A stretch of DNA of 64,000 nt from Skeletonema tropicum (GCA_037178625.1 CM074146.1:1-64000); one strand, 5' to 3'. Positions 44,601 through 54,965 are shown, counted from the first letter of the stretch. A program made the numbers and translations. Notes: generated by a model from the sequence alone, not told the origin.

Positions 44601-45260
44601 TGATATAAAGTTGCTGTTGTTGTTGTTGATGGTGGTGTGCGGAAAGTTGTCACAGCTGAATTCAATCTCTAGAATATATTTACCGTCACAAGAAGAGATG
44701 TGGTGCGCAGCTGATGGGTGAGATGATGTTGTGCTGTCGCTCCACACTGCACTATATTATTACTTATTGATGAGTGCAGCGGATGGCGACAGACAGCAGA
44801 TGACGTGTCGAGAAATGATGTGAATCATCGTTTCAATATTATATATCTGTATCTTCTGCATCCATTGCCTCGGAGTCTGAATCTGAGGTTGATGTATCAT
44901 CACGATGTGTTTCGTCAATTTAGAGTTTCAATTTGCACGATAGAGATGTGCACTTCTATGCGCTCACATTGATTGTTCTTCATTCTTACGCTGACGTGAC
45001 GTTATCGTACTTGCTTGGCCGTCTCTCTTATTTCATCGTCTCCTCTGCACATAATATGGCGACGGCGGCGCGAATCATGTTCATTTCTGCTATGTATCGA
45101 ATGCATCGCATGCTTGGGCTGGGCTCGCTTCAAACATACCCCAACTCGCTTCAAACATCAAGAGAAATAGTAATTGCAAAGCAAAGCGGCATATATCATA
45201 CTACTACATACTATCGACCAGCTCTATCCAGCAATCATCATCGTTATCTATCCTATCATC
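44601..45260. other. Upstream region of plastid-type gene, no other gene
   Basis: Short overlapping frames without recognised motifs. A TATATAT-type stretch lies at 44840-44847. Confidence 0.4.
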
Positions 45261-46292
45261 ATGGACTCGACACAACGGAGATCAGTAGCAATGCCAATGC
45301 TATCCTCTCTGACCATCATTATCATCATCTGGTCAGTGCTCATTAGCAGTGCAAATGGCTTTTCCATCACTCATTCTACCAATGCCGCTACTAAAATATA
45401 TAACATACCATTCATCAACAATCATCATAATCCTCCTCGCAATCCTCCTCGCAACAAGCAATCACAATCAGCATCCTTCACTTCAAGAAAGATCAAGAGC
45501 ACTGTAAGTGAAAGTTCCATCCAACTTCATCTCTCTGCTGCTAACGATGGCAATAGCAGCGATGAAACTGACAACAAAATCAACAACCAGAACCACAACC
45601 ACCAGAAGAAGAAGAAGAAGAAGAAGAAAGGAGACTCCATCCGATCCAAAACAGGAATCCGTCCCTCACTCCATCCAACCGAAATCAACTGCATTGCCGA
45701 AGCACTCATGTTACGTTCCACCAAGAATCCAGCCATCTCCATCGACACATCCCAACCCAATGTTGAACCACTTGAGGTGGCAATCACTGCTGGAGGGATT
45801 GCCATGACGGCGATTGACAAACGTAATTCGGATAAGGATGATACTAGTGAAAAGTTTACCATGGAGGAGGCTCAGACTATATCGGGACGTGTTGTAGGTG
45901 TTGTCATGAGAATGACCGAGTTGGAGGACTTGCTGGTGGAGAGAGTGCAGGGTGTGGGTTGGGTCAAGAAGTATGGTGAAGAGGAGAGTTTTGGAGTGTT
46001 AAGGGCCGAGTGTGAGTGTAGTGGTGGTGAAGATGATGATGATAAGACGAAGGCGAAGGAGGAGGAAGAGTTGGTGAAAGTGAAACAACAGGTGGGAGAA
46101 ATGATCAAGATCAATCCACTATTTCGTATGAATCGTGCCGAGTGTCTATTGTGCTTGTTCTTGGATACTGTAGAGCGGCCCAAGTTGGAATTGTTGGGAG
46201 AGGGCGTGGCTGGTGGGAGTGAGGTAGATTTTATTGATGCGGATCGATTGGAGGTTCTACTTCTACGGACTGAGAATAATAAGAAAGAATGA
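45261..46292 (+). CDS. Putative plastid-targeted protein, 343 aa, unknown function
   Basis: The chosen ATG begins MDSTQRRSVAMPMLSSLTII; an in-frame ATG 87 nt upstream would place a second hydrophobic stretch before it. The hydrophobic core ends SSANG|FSI, fitting the diatom bipartite plastid presequence with Phe at +1, followed by a Ser/Asn-rich region. A poly-Lys run (~residues 115-122) precedes an ordered part: EINCIAEALMLRSTKNPA, then the MEEAQTISGRVVGVVMRMTE helix, VGWVKKYGEE, and FRMNRAECLLCLFLDTVERP. No family is recognised. The last 23 codons lie inside the right palindrome arm. Single exon. Confidence 0.65.
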   Translation: MDSTQRRSVAMPMLSSLTIIIIIWSVLISSANGFSITHSTNAATKIYNIPFINNHHNPPRNPPRNKQSQSASFTSRKIKSTVSESSIQLHLSAANDGNSSDETDNKINNQNHNHQKKKKKKKKGDSIRSKTGIRPSLHPTEINCIAEALMLRSTKNPAISIDTSQPNVEPLEVAITAGGIAMTAIDKRNSDKDDTSEKFTMEEAQTISGRVVGVVMRMTELEDLLVERVQGVGWVKKYGEEESFGVLRAECECSGGEDDDDKTKAKEEEELVKVKQQVGEMIKINPLFRMNRAECLLCLFLDTVERPKLELLGEGVAGGSEVDFIDADRLEVLLLRTENNKKE

Positions 46293-46598
46293 GAGATTGA
46301 GAATTTGAGAATGATATTGAGGGTGAAGAGTATGGTAATGTTGTCATTGTACGATAAGCAGTAGTAGGCAGCAGTTTAGTGGAATAGTCGATATCGATCG
46401 TAGAAACGAGAGTATCATCTTTTATCACTTAGCTATGTCCATAATGATATCATGACACCGTCTCTTTTCGAAGCAAAGATCTACATTCGTATCCTTTTTC
46501 CAATGCATGTCCATTAACATCAATAGTTCTTCCGATATCCAATTCTTGAGCTCTAACAACAAGCAGAGCAGATAGATGCTTTTAAGTCTAAGCAGATA

Positions 46599-46748
46599 TC
46601 ACATCTTTTTGCCCTTTCGCTTTCCAGTCTTCTTTTTGCCCTTTGACTTTTCAGTCTTTGTCTCTACCTTACTCGCCTTTGATGCTTGGCAGTAGGACAC
46701 CCTGGCACTGATACCAAGGATGAGGAGGGCTAGAGCAGAGAAGCGCAT
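46599..46748 (-). CDS. Lys-rich secreted mini-protein, 49 aa (right copy)
   Basis: Inverted duplicate of the gene at 43280-43429, with the same predicted 49 residues and the same TATA box distance. It converges with the 45261 gene: the two 3' ends lie about 300 bp apart. Confidence 0.6.
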   Translation of the reverse strand: MRFSALALLILGISARVSYCQASKASKVETKTEKSKGKKKTGKRKGKKM

Positions 46749-46789
46749 CTTGATCTTGAATACGAATGAGAAGATGTTGACTATTTATA

Positions 46790-48044
46790 CTATGATACCT
46801 GCAAGCACGTGAGGTAGATCGATCAATGGTTAGAGAATATTAGGATTATGATATTATGTATCCGAATAATCTTCACATCTCATATCAGTGAACCTCACCA
46901 CAGAGCAGTGCATTTACATCGCAGCAACACAACAGCAACAGCTCTCACGACTGCCACCATCACACAGAGTCACAGTTGCAGCTATTTCACCAAAGAGCAG
47001 CCGCTCTCACACGAATGCCCCATGCCCTCCATTGCATATCCATAGCGATTCTCTAAATCATTTGCACTTACCTGATGATGCCAAAAACTTCGACTTGTGA
47101 AGTCTTTTTCTCTTTATGGTGTGTTCAACAATGAGTGTACAATAGCGTGCCTCTTTACCCAAAACAGTCGATGTCGATGCCTATGCCTATGCCTCTGTCC
47201 TGTGTCTTGCCTGTGCCTATGCCTTGTCATCACGTGAATGGCACAAAGAGTTGCCTGCGCTTATGCCTTGTCATCTCGTGAATGGCACAAAGAGAAAGAT
47301 GCTCATAATTGTCGCTTCGAGATGAAAGTATTATTATTTAGGGTACTCAAAATTGTCTCTTGAATGCTTGAGGCGCGGACGGACGTTCGAGCCTTCGCCG
47401 AGAAGAAAGGCAAGTGCGATGTACGAAAAGTCCATGAGTATTACCTTTCCACAGTGGGCATGCCGCGTCTCATCTGTGGTGGAGCAGAAGCGAGGTAACA
47501 AATAATGTCGTAGTAGAGCACCGGCACTGAATATTTAGTCAAATCAATGAGCTGAGCGGCGTCTCCAAGTCCGCCCGAATATAAAGATCCGACAAGATAA
47601 AAGATCGATCGACCAAAACTGATATCAAAGGAGTTCTGTAGATAAGAGAAACATAGTCATCACTGGGGGGAGCTACCTTTCTATGGTGCATCATCAACAT
47701 GGGCAGAAAGACAAAGCTGTTCTATCTTTTTTGGAGATGACTCATAATAAATGGCTGGTGAATGAGGAACTCTAATTCGCGATTAGGTTTCGGGAATGCT
47801 TGCACTGGGACTCTTCTACGGCCGCGAAGAAAGAATGAGTGGAGTCAGCAGTGTGTATTGCAATGATTGATGGTAGCAGATTAGTATCTTCTAGCACTTA
47901 TAACTCGTCTCTTCGACGCAAAGAAATCATATGGATATGGAATGAGTAAGAGTATACTTCCGATAGCGCTTCCCATATATTGTTCGTCCGAAAATCTAAT
48001 TCTCGAGCTCGAGCCAACAACAAGGAGAGCGGTCAGTACAAGTA

Positions 48045-48047
<3 letters not shown>
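46790..48047. other. Palindrome arm, no further gene
   Basis: Mirror of 41985-43237; only short frames and the mirrored GCCTATGCCT short repeats. Confidence 0.5.

Positions 48048-48113
<66 letters not shown>
48048..48113. repeat. (CT)n microsatellite in right arm
   Basis: About 33 CT units, longer than the mirror tract at 41924-41979. Confidence 0.85.
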
Positions 48114-48115
<2 letters not shown>

Positions 48116-48435
48116 ATTCTCTCTACTAACGAGCACCATCAAACTTGCCGCCCTTGCTCTTCAAATCATGATGATTGGCCTTTCGAGTCTTTGCCTTACT
48201 CGCCTTTGAACGGCCCACATGATACAAATACGAAAGGTCTAACGACATATCCATACTAATAATAGGGGGGAGCAAGCCCTGTGTTTTTTGGGGAGTCACG
48301 AGTGGTGCGCGCCAAGAATTTTCTCAAAATTTTTTGACCATGGCCAAAATTGGCCATCGCCTGATCGGAGTAAGAAATAGGACCCTTTGGCAGCTTATTC
48401 TCTGTTATTATTTGTTTTCATACTTTGAAACTGTT

Positions 48436-48470
48436 GGGGCGCATAGACGGGGGTATGGTCTATGCGCCCC
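48436..48470. repeat. Perfect 13-bp hairpin inside the hAT-like element
   Basis: GGGGCGCATAGAC, a 9-nt loop, then GTCTATGCGCCCC. It overlaps the start of the element's plus-strand ORF. Confidence 0.7.
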
Positions 48471-48847
48471 AAGAGTTTGGTGGGCTCAAGTGCTCACCCT
48501 GTGGAGCTTTTGTTGCCAAACCAGCCAATTTTGTCGACAAAACTCCGATCTACAAAAGACTCAACGCATCGGAGAGCTCTCCGATGCAGCAAAGAGCTGA
48601 CGATGCAGCAAAAGCAATGATGGAAGAGAGTAATGATGATACCACGATGGCGGCCGGTGCCGAGGCAGTGCCAAAGCAAAAGAGGAGAAGGACGAAGAGC
48701 GGTATTAGCCGCAAAATAAAGGGTGGTGAGCAGAAGAAATCCAATGCACCGCATGCCCCGAACGTCCAGCGGAATCCGTCACAGCCAACAAAGGCGCCGA
48801 CGTTTGATTACAATATACACTCTCTATGGGTAATTGGCGTCGGATGA
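48455..48847 (+). CDS. ORF inside the hAT-like element, 130 aa
   Basis: ATG-initiated frame with FGGLKCSPCGAF near the start, two Cys in a CxxC, and a strongly basic nuclear-type stretch (KQKRRRTKSGISRK). Not recognised as transposase. It may be a DNA-binding accessory exon or a chance frame. Confidence 0.35.
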   Translation: MVYAPQEFGGLKCSPCGAFVAKPANFVDKTPIYKRLNASESSPMQQRADDAAKAMMEESNDDTTMAAGAEAVPKQKRRRTKSGISRKIKGGEQKKSNAPHAPNVQRNPSQPTKAPTFDYNIHSLWVIGVG

Positions 48848-50202
48848 TAGCTTGGTTTGGTGGATCTAATGAAGTGGGGTCATGATAATCAATTATATCA
48901 TGCAAAATTGTGAGACATCAGCTCAGCTCAGAAAGCTCTTCATGGCATAATATGGATGCTAAGGGCATAGCATAACCCAAACAACAGCACCAATCGATGA
49001 TATTGATCATGTTGGATGTTCCAGTCGATCAGTGTCCGATACAAACGACGATAACCGCTCAATCATCTCGCTCTACTGTTAGGACGACATATAATTATAC
49101 AACAAAATCACTGCGCCTTTTTTCGTTTTATGAAAGTGGAGCTCATTCACAGCATTTAAATATAAACAACACCATCCAATATAGTCTGACTAGAGCAGGT
49201 CATCTTTATATGCTATATGTAACAGAACATGATATGATATGTGTAATCTAAGCCTGCCACAGAACATGATTCTCGACTCAACGCATGGAGCCATACGATG
49301 CCAATGTAGGATAATACGATGGCTGCAGACCCCATTCAACCATACAGCACCCTTCTATTAGTTACTATCGTCGATGTTGCTCAGCATTCAGGGTTGAATA
49401 AGTCGTAAAGTGGACGCTATATGCCCAAAACGCTAAAAATCAATAATTTTGATGGCTCAAATTTCACCACACATGACTATATATTAGATAGAACCAGTAA
49501 CCCACAGCAATACCATGATGCGCAAACGTTGCTACAATATAGTTGAAACAATATCGTGGTGTTTTTTGGGTTGTAAATGCTGAGGTACTTATGATATTGT
49601 AGAATATGATGCCAAAATTGAGTTGTCGACGGTCGAGGAGATCGGCACCGGTGACACAATAAAACTCGGCTGTCTTTGTCCAAACCCACCAAAAGAGTCG
49701 CCCAAATTCATCCAAATGGTTATACAAAGGAATAGAACCACTGGTTAGGTGCTTAAATTCTTGAAACAGGTCGTGATATCGATTATTCACTATCTGGGCG
49801 GAAGTCGAGCGGCTCAAAATGTCTATTTTTGATATGTGATCGGAAGACAAACAGGTTGGAGCTGCTGATAAAAGCACAAAATGACCAACCATACCATATA
49901 GGATGATATGAGTGTCTCTATTATTGATGGATTTACGTATACTGCTGTGTAGGAGGTCTATACCGTCAAATCCGCCATGGTGGGCATGTTGTTCTAAAAG
50001 ATTAGATGGTGTTTGGCGATATGTACTAATTCCTACAGTTTCGCTAACAAGTTGGCGCCATATTTGACTCGACTCGCCTCCAAATCCATTCCCACGATGG
50101 CCAAAAGTGCCCCTATATGGAGGCTGATATCCACACAAGACAAAGATATAACACCACCAAACTTTGGGGATTTCTATTGGGGGTATAGATAAAGGTATTT
50201 GA
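48848..50202. other. Interior of the hAT-like element
   Basis: A minus-strand frame stays open from the disrupted host gene down to 49464 and adds about 260 residues of element-derived sequence with many aromatic residues (FGRLFWWVWTKTAEFYCVTG). No RNase H-like or zinc-finger pattern was recognised. The origin of this sequence is unknown. Confidence 0.4.
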
Positions 50203-50817
50203 TCAATATTTGATGGAATATAAGAGGTTTGAAATTTGAATATCAGGGGCGTGCACCCCCCTACTAATAACACCGCCACCGCTATTGTTGGAAGGACAAC
50301 AAAGTTGTTCACCCACCTGAAGCTTCTCGCAATACAAACTATCTGCCGAAATGAGTTGCGCGCCTGCGACGAGACGCTGGCACAATGTCTCGTCAAACCC
50401 ATCATAGTCGTCGTCGTCGTCGTCAACGGTAGCATCATATTGAAGAGTAAGAGTGATTCCGTCCGAACAGAATTGACAAGTCGAAGGCAATGGCGAGGGA
50501 TACGAACTCTCCATCTCCACAACTTTTTCCTGACAATCACAAACATACACTACCACAGCAGGCAGCATATCACAAACTTGCTGTGGAATACGACCATCGT
50601 GTCCATCCGATGCCCATTCGGCACAAGTCTTGCCTTCTTCCATCATCATGTCGATGTGCAACACTGCATCGGGATTGGTGATTTCGAATGACGTTTGCTG
50701 TTCCGTTGGACTACCGCAAATATTGCAGGGTGGATTTTGGAGTGGTTGTGCGCCGCTGGATGTAACGAGTGTGAGTGTGGTGAATGATGCAAGGAGGTAT
50801 TTGATGTTGATGTTCAT

Positions 50818-51355
50818 CTTGATGTTGTATTGGTATTAGTGGTTCTTCCTTGTGCAAGTGAGCGTCAATGCTGAGATAGAGAGAGTAAGGTTTGTTGTTG
50901 GATGCTTGTCTTGTGTTACAATGAGTGCAAGAAGTGAATCATTGAGTGAGGAGCAAGTTGATTCCCGCGGAGGAGAGCGAGGACCGAGCCGGACGGACAG
51001 GATGGGGTACCGAGCGAGAAAGAACGTCCCGTAAATGCCCCCAAATACCCGATTTCGGGCACACCATGAATGCATTCGAAATCGAACCGCTTCAAACGAG
51101 TCTTGTGGCGGTAGCGTGGGGTTTTGTGTTTTGTCGTCATTATTTCGCTGTTTGATTCACTCACCTCTCGCTTCTGAATGCCCTTGCTCTTGCAGTATCG
51201 GTGATCCACCGCTGCCGCTTGCTGGAAGCTGTTGTTGTGTAGCTATGGAGTGCATGATGTTGGTTGCTTGTGGCTTGTGGAAGAGATGGGCGTCTTCTAA
51301 GCGGCAACACCCACCAAGTGAGGATCGGTTGACTATCTTAGAGGCCTCACGTCTT
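50818..51355. repeat. Right arm outer part with dispersed repeat, copy 3 (inverted)
   Basis: 5' flank of the right Cys-rich copy. 51020-51240 carries the dispersed repeat in minus orientation. 51240-51355 matches 37575-37710 in reverse complement, joining the inner and outer arms of the palindrome. Confidence 0.7.
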
Positions 51356-51405
51356 GTTAGAATGCCACACCATTTCCCTGATTCTTTCGAAAGGCACTCA
51401 AAATA

Positions 51406-51763
51406 CAGGGACCTACCGCGAACTATACCCACCTACTCGGCTTATACCCACCCTCCAAATCACAGCCTAGCCAAAATATTTATACCCACCTCCTCCGGAT
51501 TCAACTAGAGTAGTGGGCTCAAGTTGCTGCACTTGATTGTGTTCACCTCGAGGCTAGTAGAGTCAACCTTCGTATATCATCGCAACAAGATCCAACGACT
51601 GCACAATTCGATCCAGCACTGCATCAAGACACAACATCATGATGTCGTGGATTGTGGAGGGGTGGCGGGGTCTCTTGGGTGAAAACTCAAGTTATACCCA
51701 CCTAGAGCAGGCTAGCCAAAATTTTTATACCCAGGGGGGGGTATAGTTCGCGGTAGGTCCCTG
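51406..51763. mobile_element. MITE with 25-bp perfect TIRs and TA duplication
   Basis: The ends CAGGGACCTACCGCGAACTA... and their reverse complement are perfect over 25 bp, flanked on both sides by TA. The 358-bp interior is non-coding and repeats TATACCCACCT several times. TA target and small size suggest a Tc1/mariner-type MITE; the superfamily is an inference. Confidence 0.8.
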
Positions 51764-52130
51764 TAATCGCGAACGGGAAGGGACCCGTGAAGCGCAGAAC
51801 AAAAACGAATACTCAAGAATCCAGGGTTGTTCACATTCGTTTTGAGAAATTGCGGGAAGCCCTTAAGTGTAGAAATCCTTAATTATTGCGGGAAGGAATT
51901 TTGTTAGGGTTAGTCATTGTTACATTTTGTTACACCAACATAACAGTGTTCGAATATCGTCACACAAATGTTACAGCGATTCTTTTGGCACCCTATCGTT
52001 TCGAATCGTACAACTGACTCATTTGATCGAATAAGTAATGCTGCCCGCATAAGCTATGATACGGCTAGGCAATGCTCTAGAGAAAAGAATTTTATTAGCT
52101 GAAGTTAGTGAGTAGTGAGAAGAATCTGCC

Positions 52131-52170
52131 GCTGACCCCATCGCCTGCCTCACGCAGGCATGGGGTCGGC
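52131..52170. repeat. Strong hairpin, copy 1 (possible structured RNA)
   Basis: The GCTGACCCCAT...ATGGGGTCGGC and GCCTGC/GCAGGC arms form a ~17-bp stem with one bulged C and loop CTCAC. Copy 2 at 52864-52903 keeps the stem. Confidence 0.55.
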
Positions 52171-52447
52171 GTTCGAAAATCAAGATACCTGTGCCTTCCT
52201 GAGGTTGCTGCTCACTGTTCAGCCTCGGCTGCGTGCTGCGCCTATGTACAACTGCTTTATCTCTTCTCTTTTCCTCGCACACGGTGCACCCTAGTTAGAA
52301 TGCCACACCATCCCCCGAATTGATAGATTGATTATTTTAGTCACTACTCTCTATGTAGACACCGTTGTCAGCAACCGCCCATCCCCCGAATTCATCGCAA
52401 AGGCATCCCAATCGACGTTTGTCCGCATACTCGGGCGCGCCACCTTT

Positions 52448-52580
52448 GCATGCTCTCCGAAACTTGGGCGCGCAATCTTTCGAATTCGAAATTGTCGATG
52501 ATTCGACAAGAGACACTGCGTGCTGTTCATTGATGAATTCGAATTCGAAAGATTGCGCGCCCGAGTTTCAGAGAACGTGC
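52448..52580. repeat. Long foldback with ~43-bp arms
   Basis: 52448-52490 and 52538-52580 are reverse complements apart from about four mismatches. The core is GCGCGCAATCTTTCGAATTC. The loop is about 47 nt. It lies only in unit 2. Confidence 0.75.
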
Positions 52581-52863
52581 AAAATGTGTTTTGAAAAAGG
52601 CGTGGCCAAATGTTTTGCATAGTTTGTAGTATTCGCGAAGTGGGGAGGGACCCACGAAGCGCTCAAATCGAAATCTATCTAATCTGTTGAATCATGTTGT
52701 GGGTGAAATGGCGGGAAATCCTTAAGTTTAGAGGAAGTCCTTAAAAATGTTACAGCGAATAAGTAGTAATGCTGCCCGCATAAGCTATGATACGGCTAGG
52801 CAATGCTAGAAAAAAGGATTTTATTACATATCTCAATTTAGTGAGTATTGAGAAGAATCTGCC

Positions 52864-52903
52864 GCTGACCCCATCGCCTGCCTCTCGCAGGCATGGGGTC
52901 AGC
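52864..52903. repeat. Strong hairpin, copy 2
   Basis: Same stem as 52131-52170, with loop CTCTC. The T:G pair of copy 1 is T:A here. Confidence 0.55.
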
Positions 52904-53035
52904 GTTCGAAAATAAAGATACCTGTGACTTCCTGAGGTTGCCGCTCATTGTTCAGCCTCAGCTACGTGCATGCGCCTAGAGTACTGCTTTATCTCTTCTC
53001 TTTTACTCGCACACGGTGCACCCTAGTTTAGTACA

Positions 53036-53280
53036 TGGGGAAGATTAGAGTTGAATAGAACTCTCTTCTCTGCCAGCGCAAAGCTAGAGGCTACTGTTTC
53101 GGCCACGACCAAAGTCCTGCTGGTACTTGAGTTGATCGCTCTAATCACATCAGGGTAGAATCACATTCTTAGGCATCTGCGACATCGAGGTGCATCATGC
53201 TTTTTAGAAAAAAAGAGAGAGATTAATGTACAAGTGGTACAATTGAAGTATTTATTCAAAGAAAGAGCTCGATTACATTG
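53036..53280. repeat. Outer right arm of the large palindrome
   Basis: Diverged reverse complement of 37365-37570, the 3' flank of shugoshin. Shared words include GTACCAGCAGGACTT-type sequence and TTGAATACTTCAATTGTAC. Confidence 0.7.
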
Positions 53281-53335
53281 GTAAATTTCGTAAGAGACAC
53301 TCCCGCACTAAGCCTGTCTTAAGCGCGCCCTGGAC

Positions 53336-53862
53336 GCACGCTACCGCTCAGAAAATCGCACCAAAAATATTTTGCTATTGTGTAGCTTTCTACGCACAAA
53401 ACACACATCGACTGAAACTAGCGCCTCACTACACTAAACATCGACCCTCTACCTACCTGCACCGACCATAAGTTGATAGTACATGTTATTATCTTTCGAT
53501 TAAGCCTCTGGGAGTCATCATATGCACCATACTCGCATTACAACAGCTGCATAGGTGCTTATATACGCATGCGTCATACATAGAATCACTCTATTTACCA
53601 GCTGAAATAGGCTGTTTTGGAACGATGCTTGCGCTTTATCCTTTATCTACTACTTGTTATAAACTGGTCAACTAATTAATAATTGTATTCGAATATACTT
53701 CCTCAAGAGATTCTGGCTATCAGTTTGGGTTCAACATGCTGATAGGTGCGCTCTATGGAGGGCATACTCACATGGTTGTTTCATATTTTGTGCGGTGTCG
53801 CCTAGTTGTGGAAAAATCGCACCAAAATTTTTTGGTGCGATTTTCTGAGCGCGGTAGCACGC
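53336..53862. mobile_element. TIR element, ~0.53 kb
   Basis: The left end GCACGCTACCGCTCAGAAAA and the reverse complement of the right end (GCGTGCTACCGCGCTCAGAA) agree over ~37 bp with a few differences, continuing into ATCGCACCAAAA. The right end is itself a hairpin around AAAATTTTTT. Interior non-coding; no duplication identified. Confidence 0.55.
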
Positions 53863-54170
53863 AATGTATCATTTTTTTAACGCCTAAACTAGAAGTCTCG
53901 GAATGCAGTGCACATTGTATTGTGAGGATGTAAGTAGTTGTGTGATTTTTAGAAGAGACAGTTGACAATATAGTAGCTTGTTAGGCTTGATGGTTGAATA
54001 ATTGATGCGATGTACAAAAGCTGTTGCTCTTGCCTTGTTGACAGATTACGATTACCATAATAGCGCTTGATTGAGGCCAAAGTTGGACGCATTCCCATCT
54101 ACCAAAGCGATGCCGATATCAAACAACCCTACGGAATGTAAGTCCGTCCGTACTTACCAAGCTTCTTTCT
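53863..54170. other. No recognisable gene
   Basis: Unique-looking sequence at the left edge of the second array. The left TIR expected for the transposon family is absent here. Confidence 0.45.
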
Positions 54171-54965
54171 CCCAAACATCGACCCTTTGTCAATGTACTC
54201 AACTAAAGCGACCCCCAAGAATCCGCACTTGAAGCCCCAAGTCCAAGTCGACATTCCAGATTCTCATTCGAATTTTGACCAGAATCGACAATGACACAAC
54301 CATTCGAATCGTCATTCCAAGCTCTATCGAATAACACAATAAACATATAGTAATACCACTTTATCTGATATTGGTTCATATATTGATTATAGAGAGAAGT
54401 AAGGTCGCTCGCTTCGCTCGCTCCCGGTGGTGTTGTTAATAATGACTTCCACTGTCTCGCTTCGCTCGACTTTCATTATAATATTCTCCACCACCGCCGC
54501 AACAAGAATTACTCCTACTTCCACTGTCTCGCTCCGCTCGACTTTTACTTGCGGCTCAGTTTGTATCATCATTGGCGGCGGTGGTGGATTGAGTAGTAGT
54601 ATCATCACCGACACATTCTCAATCCACGTCGATGGTGGTGGTAGCAGCAGTGGTGGTAGCAACAGGTGAGAATTGAGATTGTGTCGGTGATGAGCTATCA
54701 TTATATCATCACTGGCGGCGGTGTTGGTAATCATTATCACTCACATCCACCATCACTCACATCCACCATCACTGCTGCTACCACCACCACCACCACCACC
54801 ATAGACACTTCCACCAATACTATATACTGCTACTTCGCCTTGCGGCTCGCTCTGGATGAAGAAGAAGTTGTTTTACAACTGCATCATCCACCACCGCCGC
54901 CAAGATACCCGGTGGTGGAAGTGGATACTGTTATTAGCTGTGGCGGTGGTGGTGGTGGATTGGAG

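Larger units (their letters stand above)
48254..50270. mobile_element. hAT-like transposon, 2.0 kb, with target-site duplication
   Basis: The element is 48263-50261, flanked by TACTAATAA on both sides (8 bp plus ambiguous edge bases). The left end TAGGGGGGAGCAAGCCCTG pairs with the right end, whose reverse complement is GGGGGGTGCACGCCCCTG. TAGGGG-type ends with an ~8-bp duplication suit the hAT superfamily. The left palindrome arm holds the uninterrupted site (41761-41775). No transposase catalytic region was recognised, so it may be non-autonomous. Confidence 0.8.
48126..50817 (-). pseudogene. Secreted Cys-rich protein, right copy, split by a hAT-like insertion
   Basis: The 5' part (50817-50271) encodes the same signal peptide and both Cys modules as 41221-41904. 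The frame then runs into the transposon. The 3' part, including the basic tail, sits at 48126-48262 on the other side. Read through the insertion, the product would lose the Lys-rich tail. The frame continues into the element, and an ATG-initiated frame nested in module 1 stays open to 49464. Confidence 0.85.
46217..51240. repeat. Inner right arm of the large palindrome
   Basis: Reverse complement of 40791-43811, enlarged by the 48263-50261 insertion. Because it is continuous with the intact 3' end of the 45261 gene, it is probably the ancestral arm. Confidence 0.9.
51356..52294. repeat. Tandem duplicate unit 1 within an insertion of the right arm
   Basis: It starts GTTAGAATGCCACACCAT and ends GCACACGGTGCACCCTA. 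Unit 2 follows at 52295. The whole 1.67-kb insertion interrupts the palindrome, because the left arm joins CTTGTT directly to TAAGTAGTAC near 37577. Unit 1 is enlarged by a MITE. Confidence 0.7.
52295..53025. repeat. Tandem duplicate unit 2
   Basis: Diverged copy of unit 1. The best match is over the last ~275 bp: GCTGCCCGCATAAGCTATGA, the hairpin, GATACCTGTG and TCCTGAGGTTGC. No gene is recognised. Confidence 0.7.

Noticed and set aside
44317..44721. 134-aa ORF on + and 127-aa ORF on -
   Set aside because: Overlapping opposite frames in a diverged duplicate of non-coding flank; no domain.
52131..52200. tRNA gene or tRNA-derived SINE (GTTCGAAA after the hairpin)
   Set aside because: No cloverleaf and no convincing A box; the hairpin is far longer than a tRNA arm.
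54387..54740. Opposed ORFs rich in simple-sequence residues
   Set aside because: Frames created by GGCGGTGG/CCACCGCC and GCTCGC repeats inside the TIR element; no coding signal.
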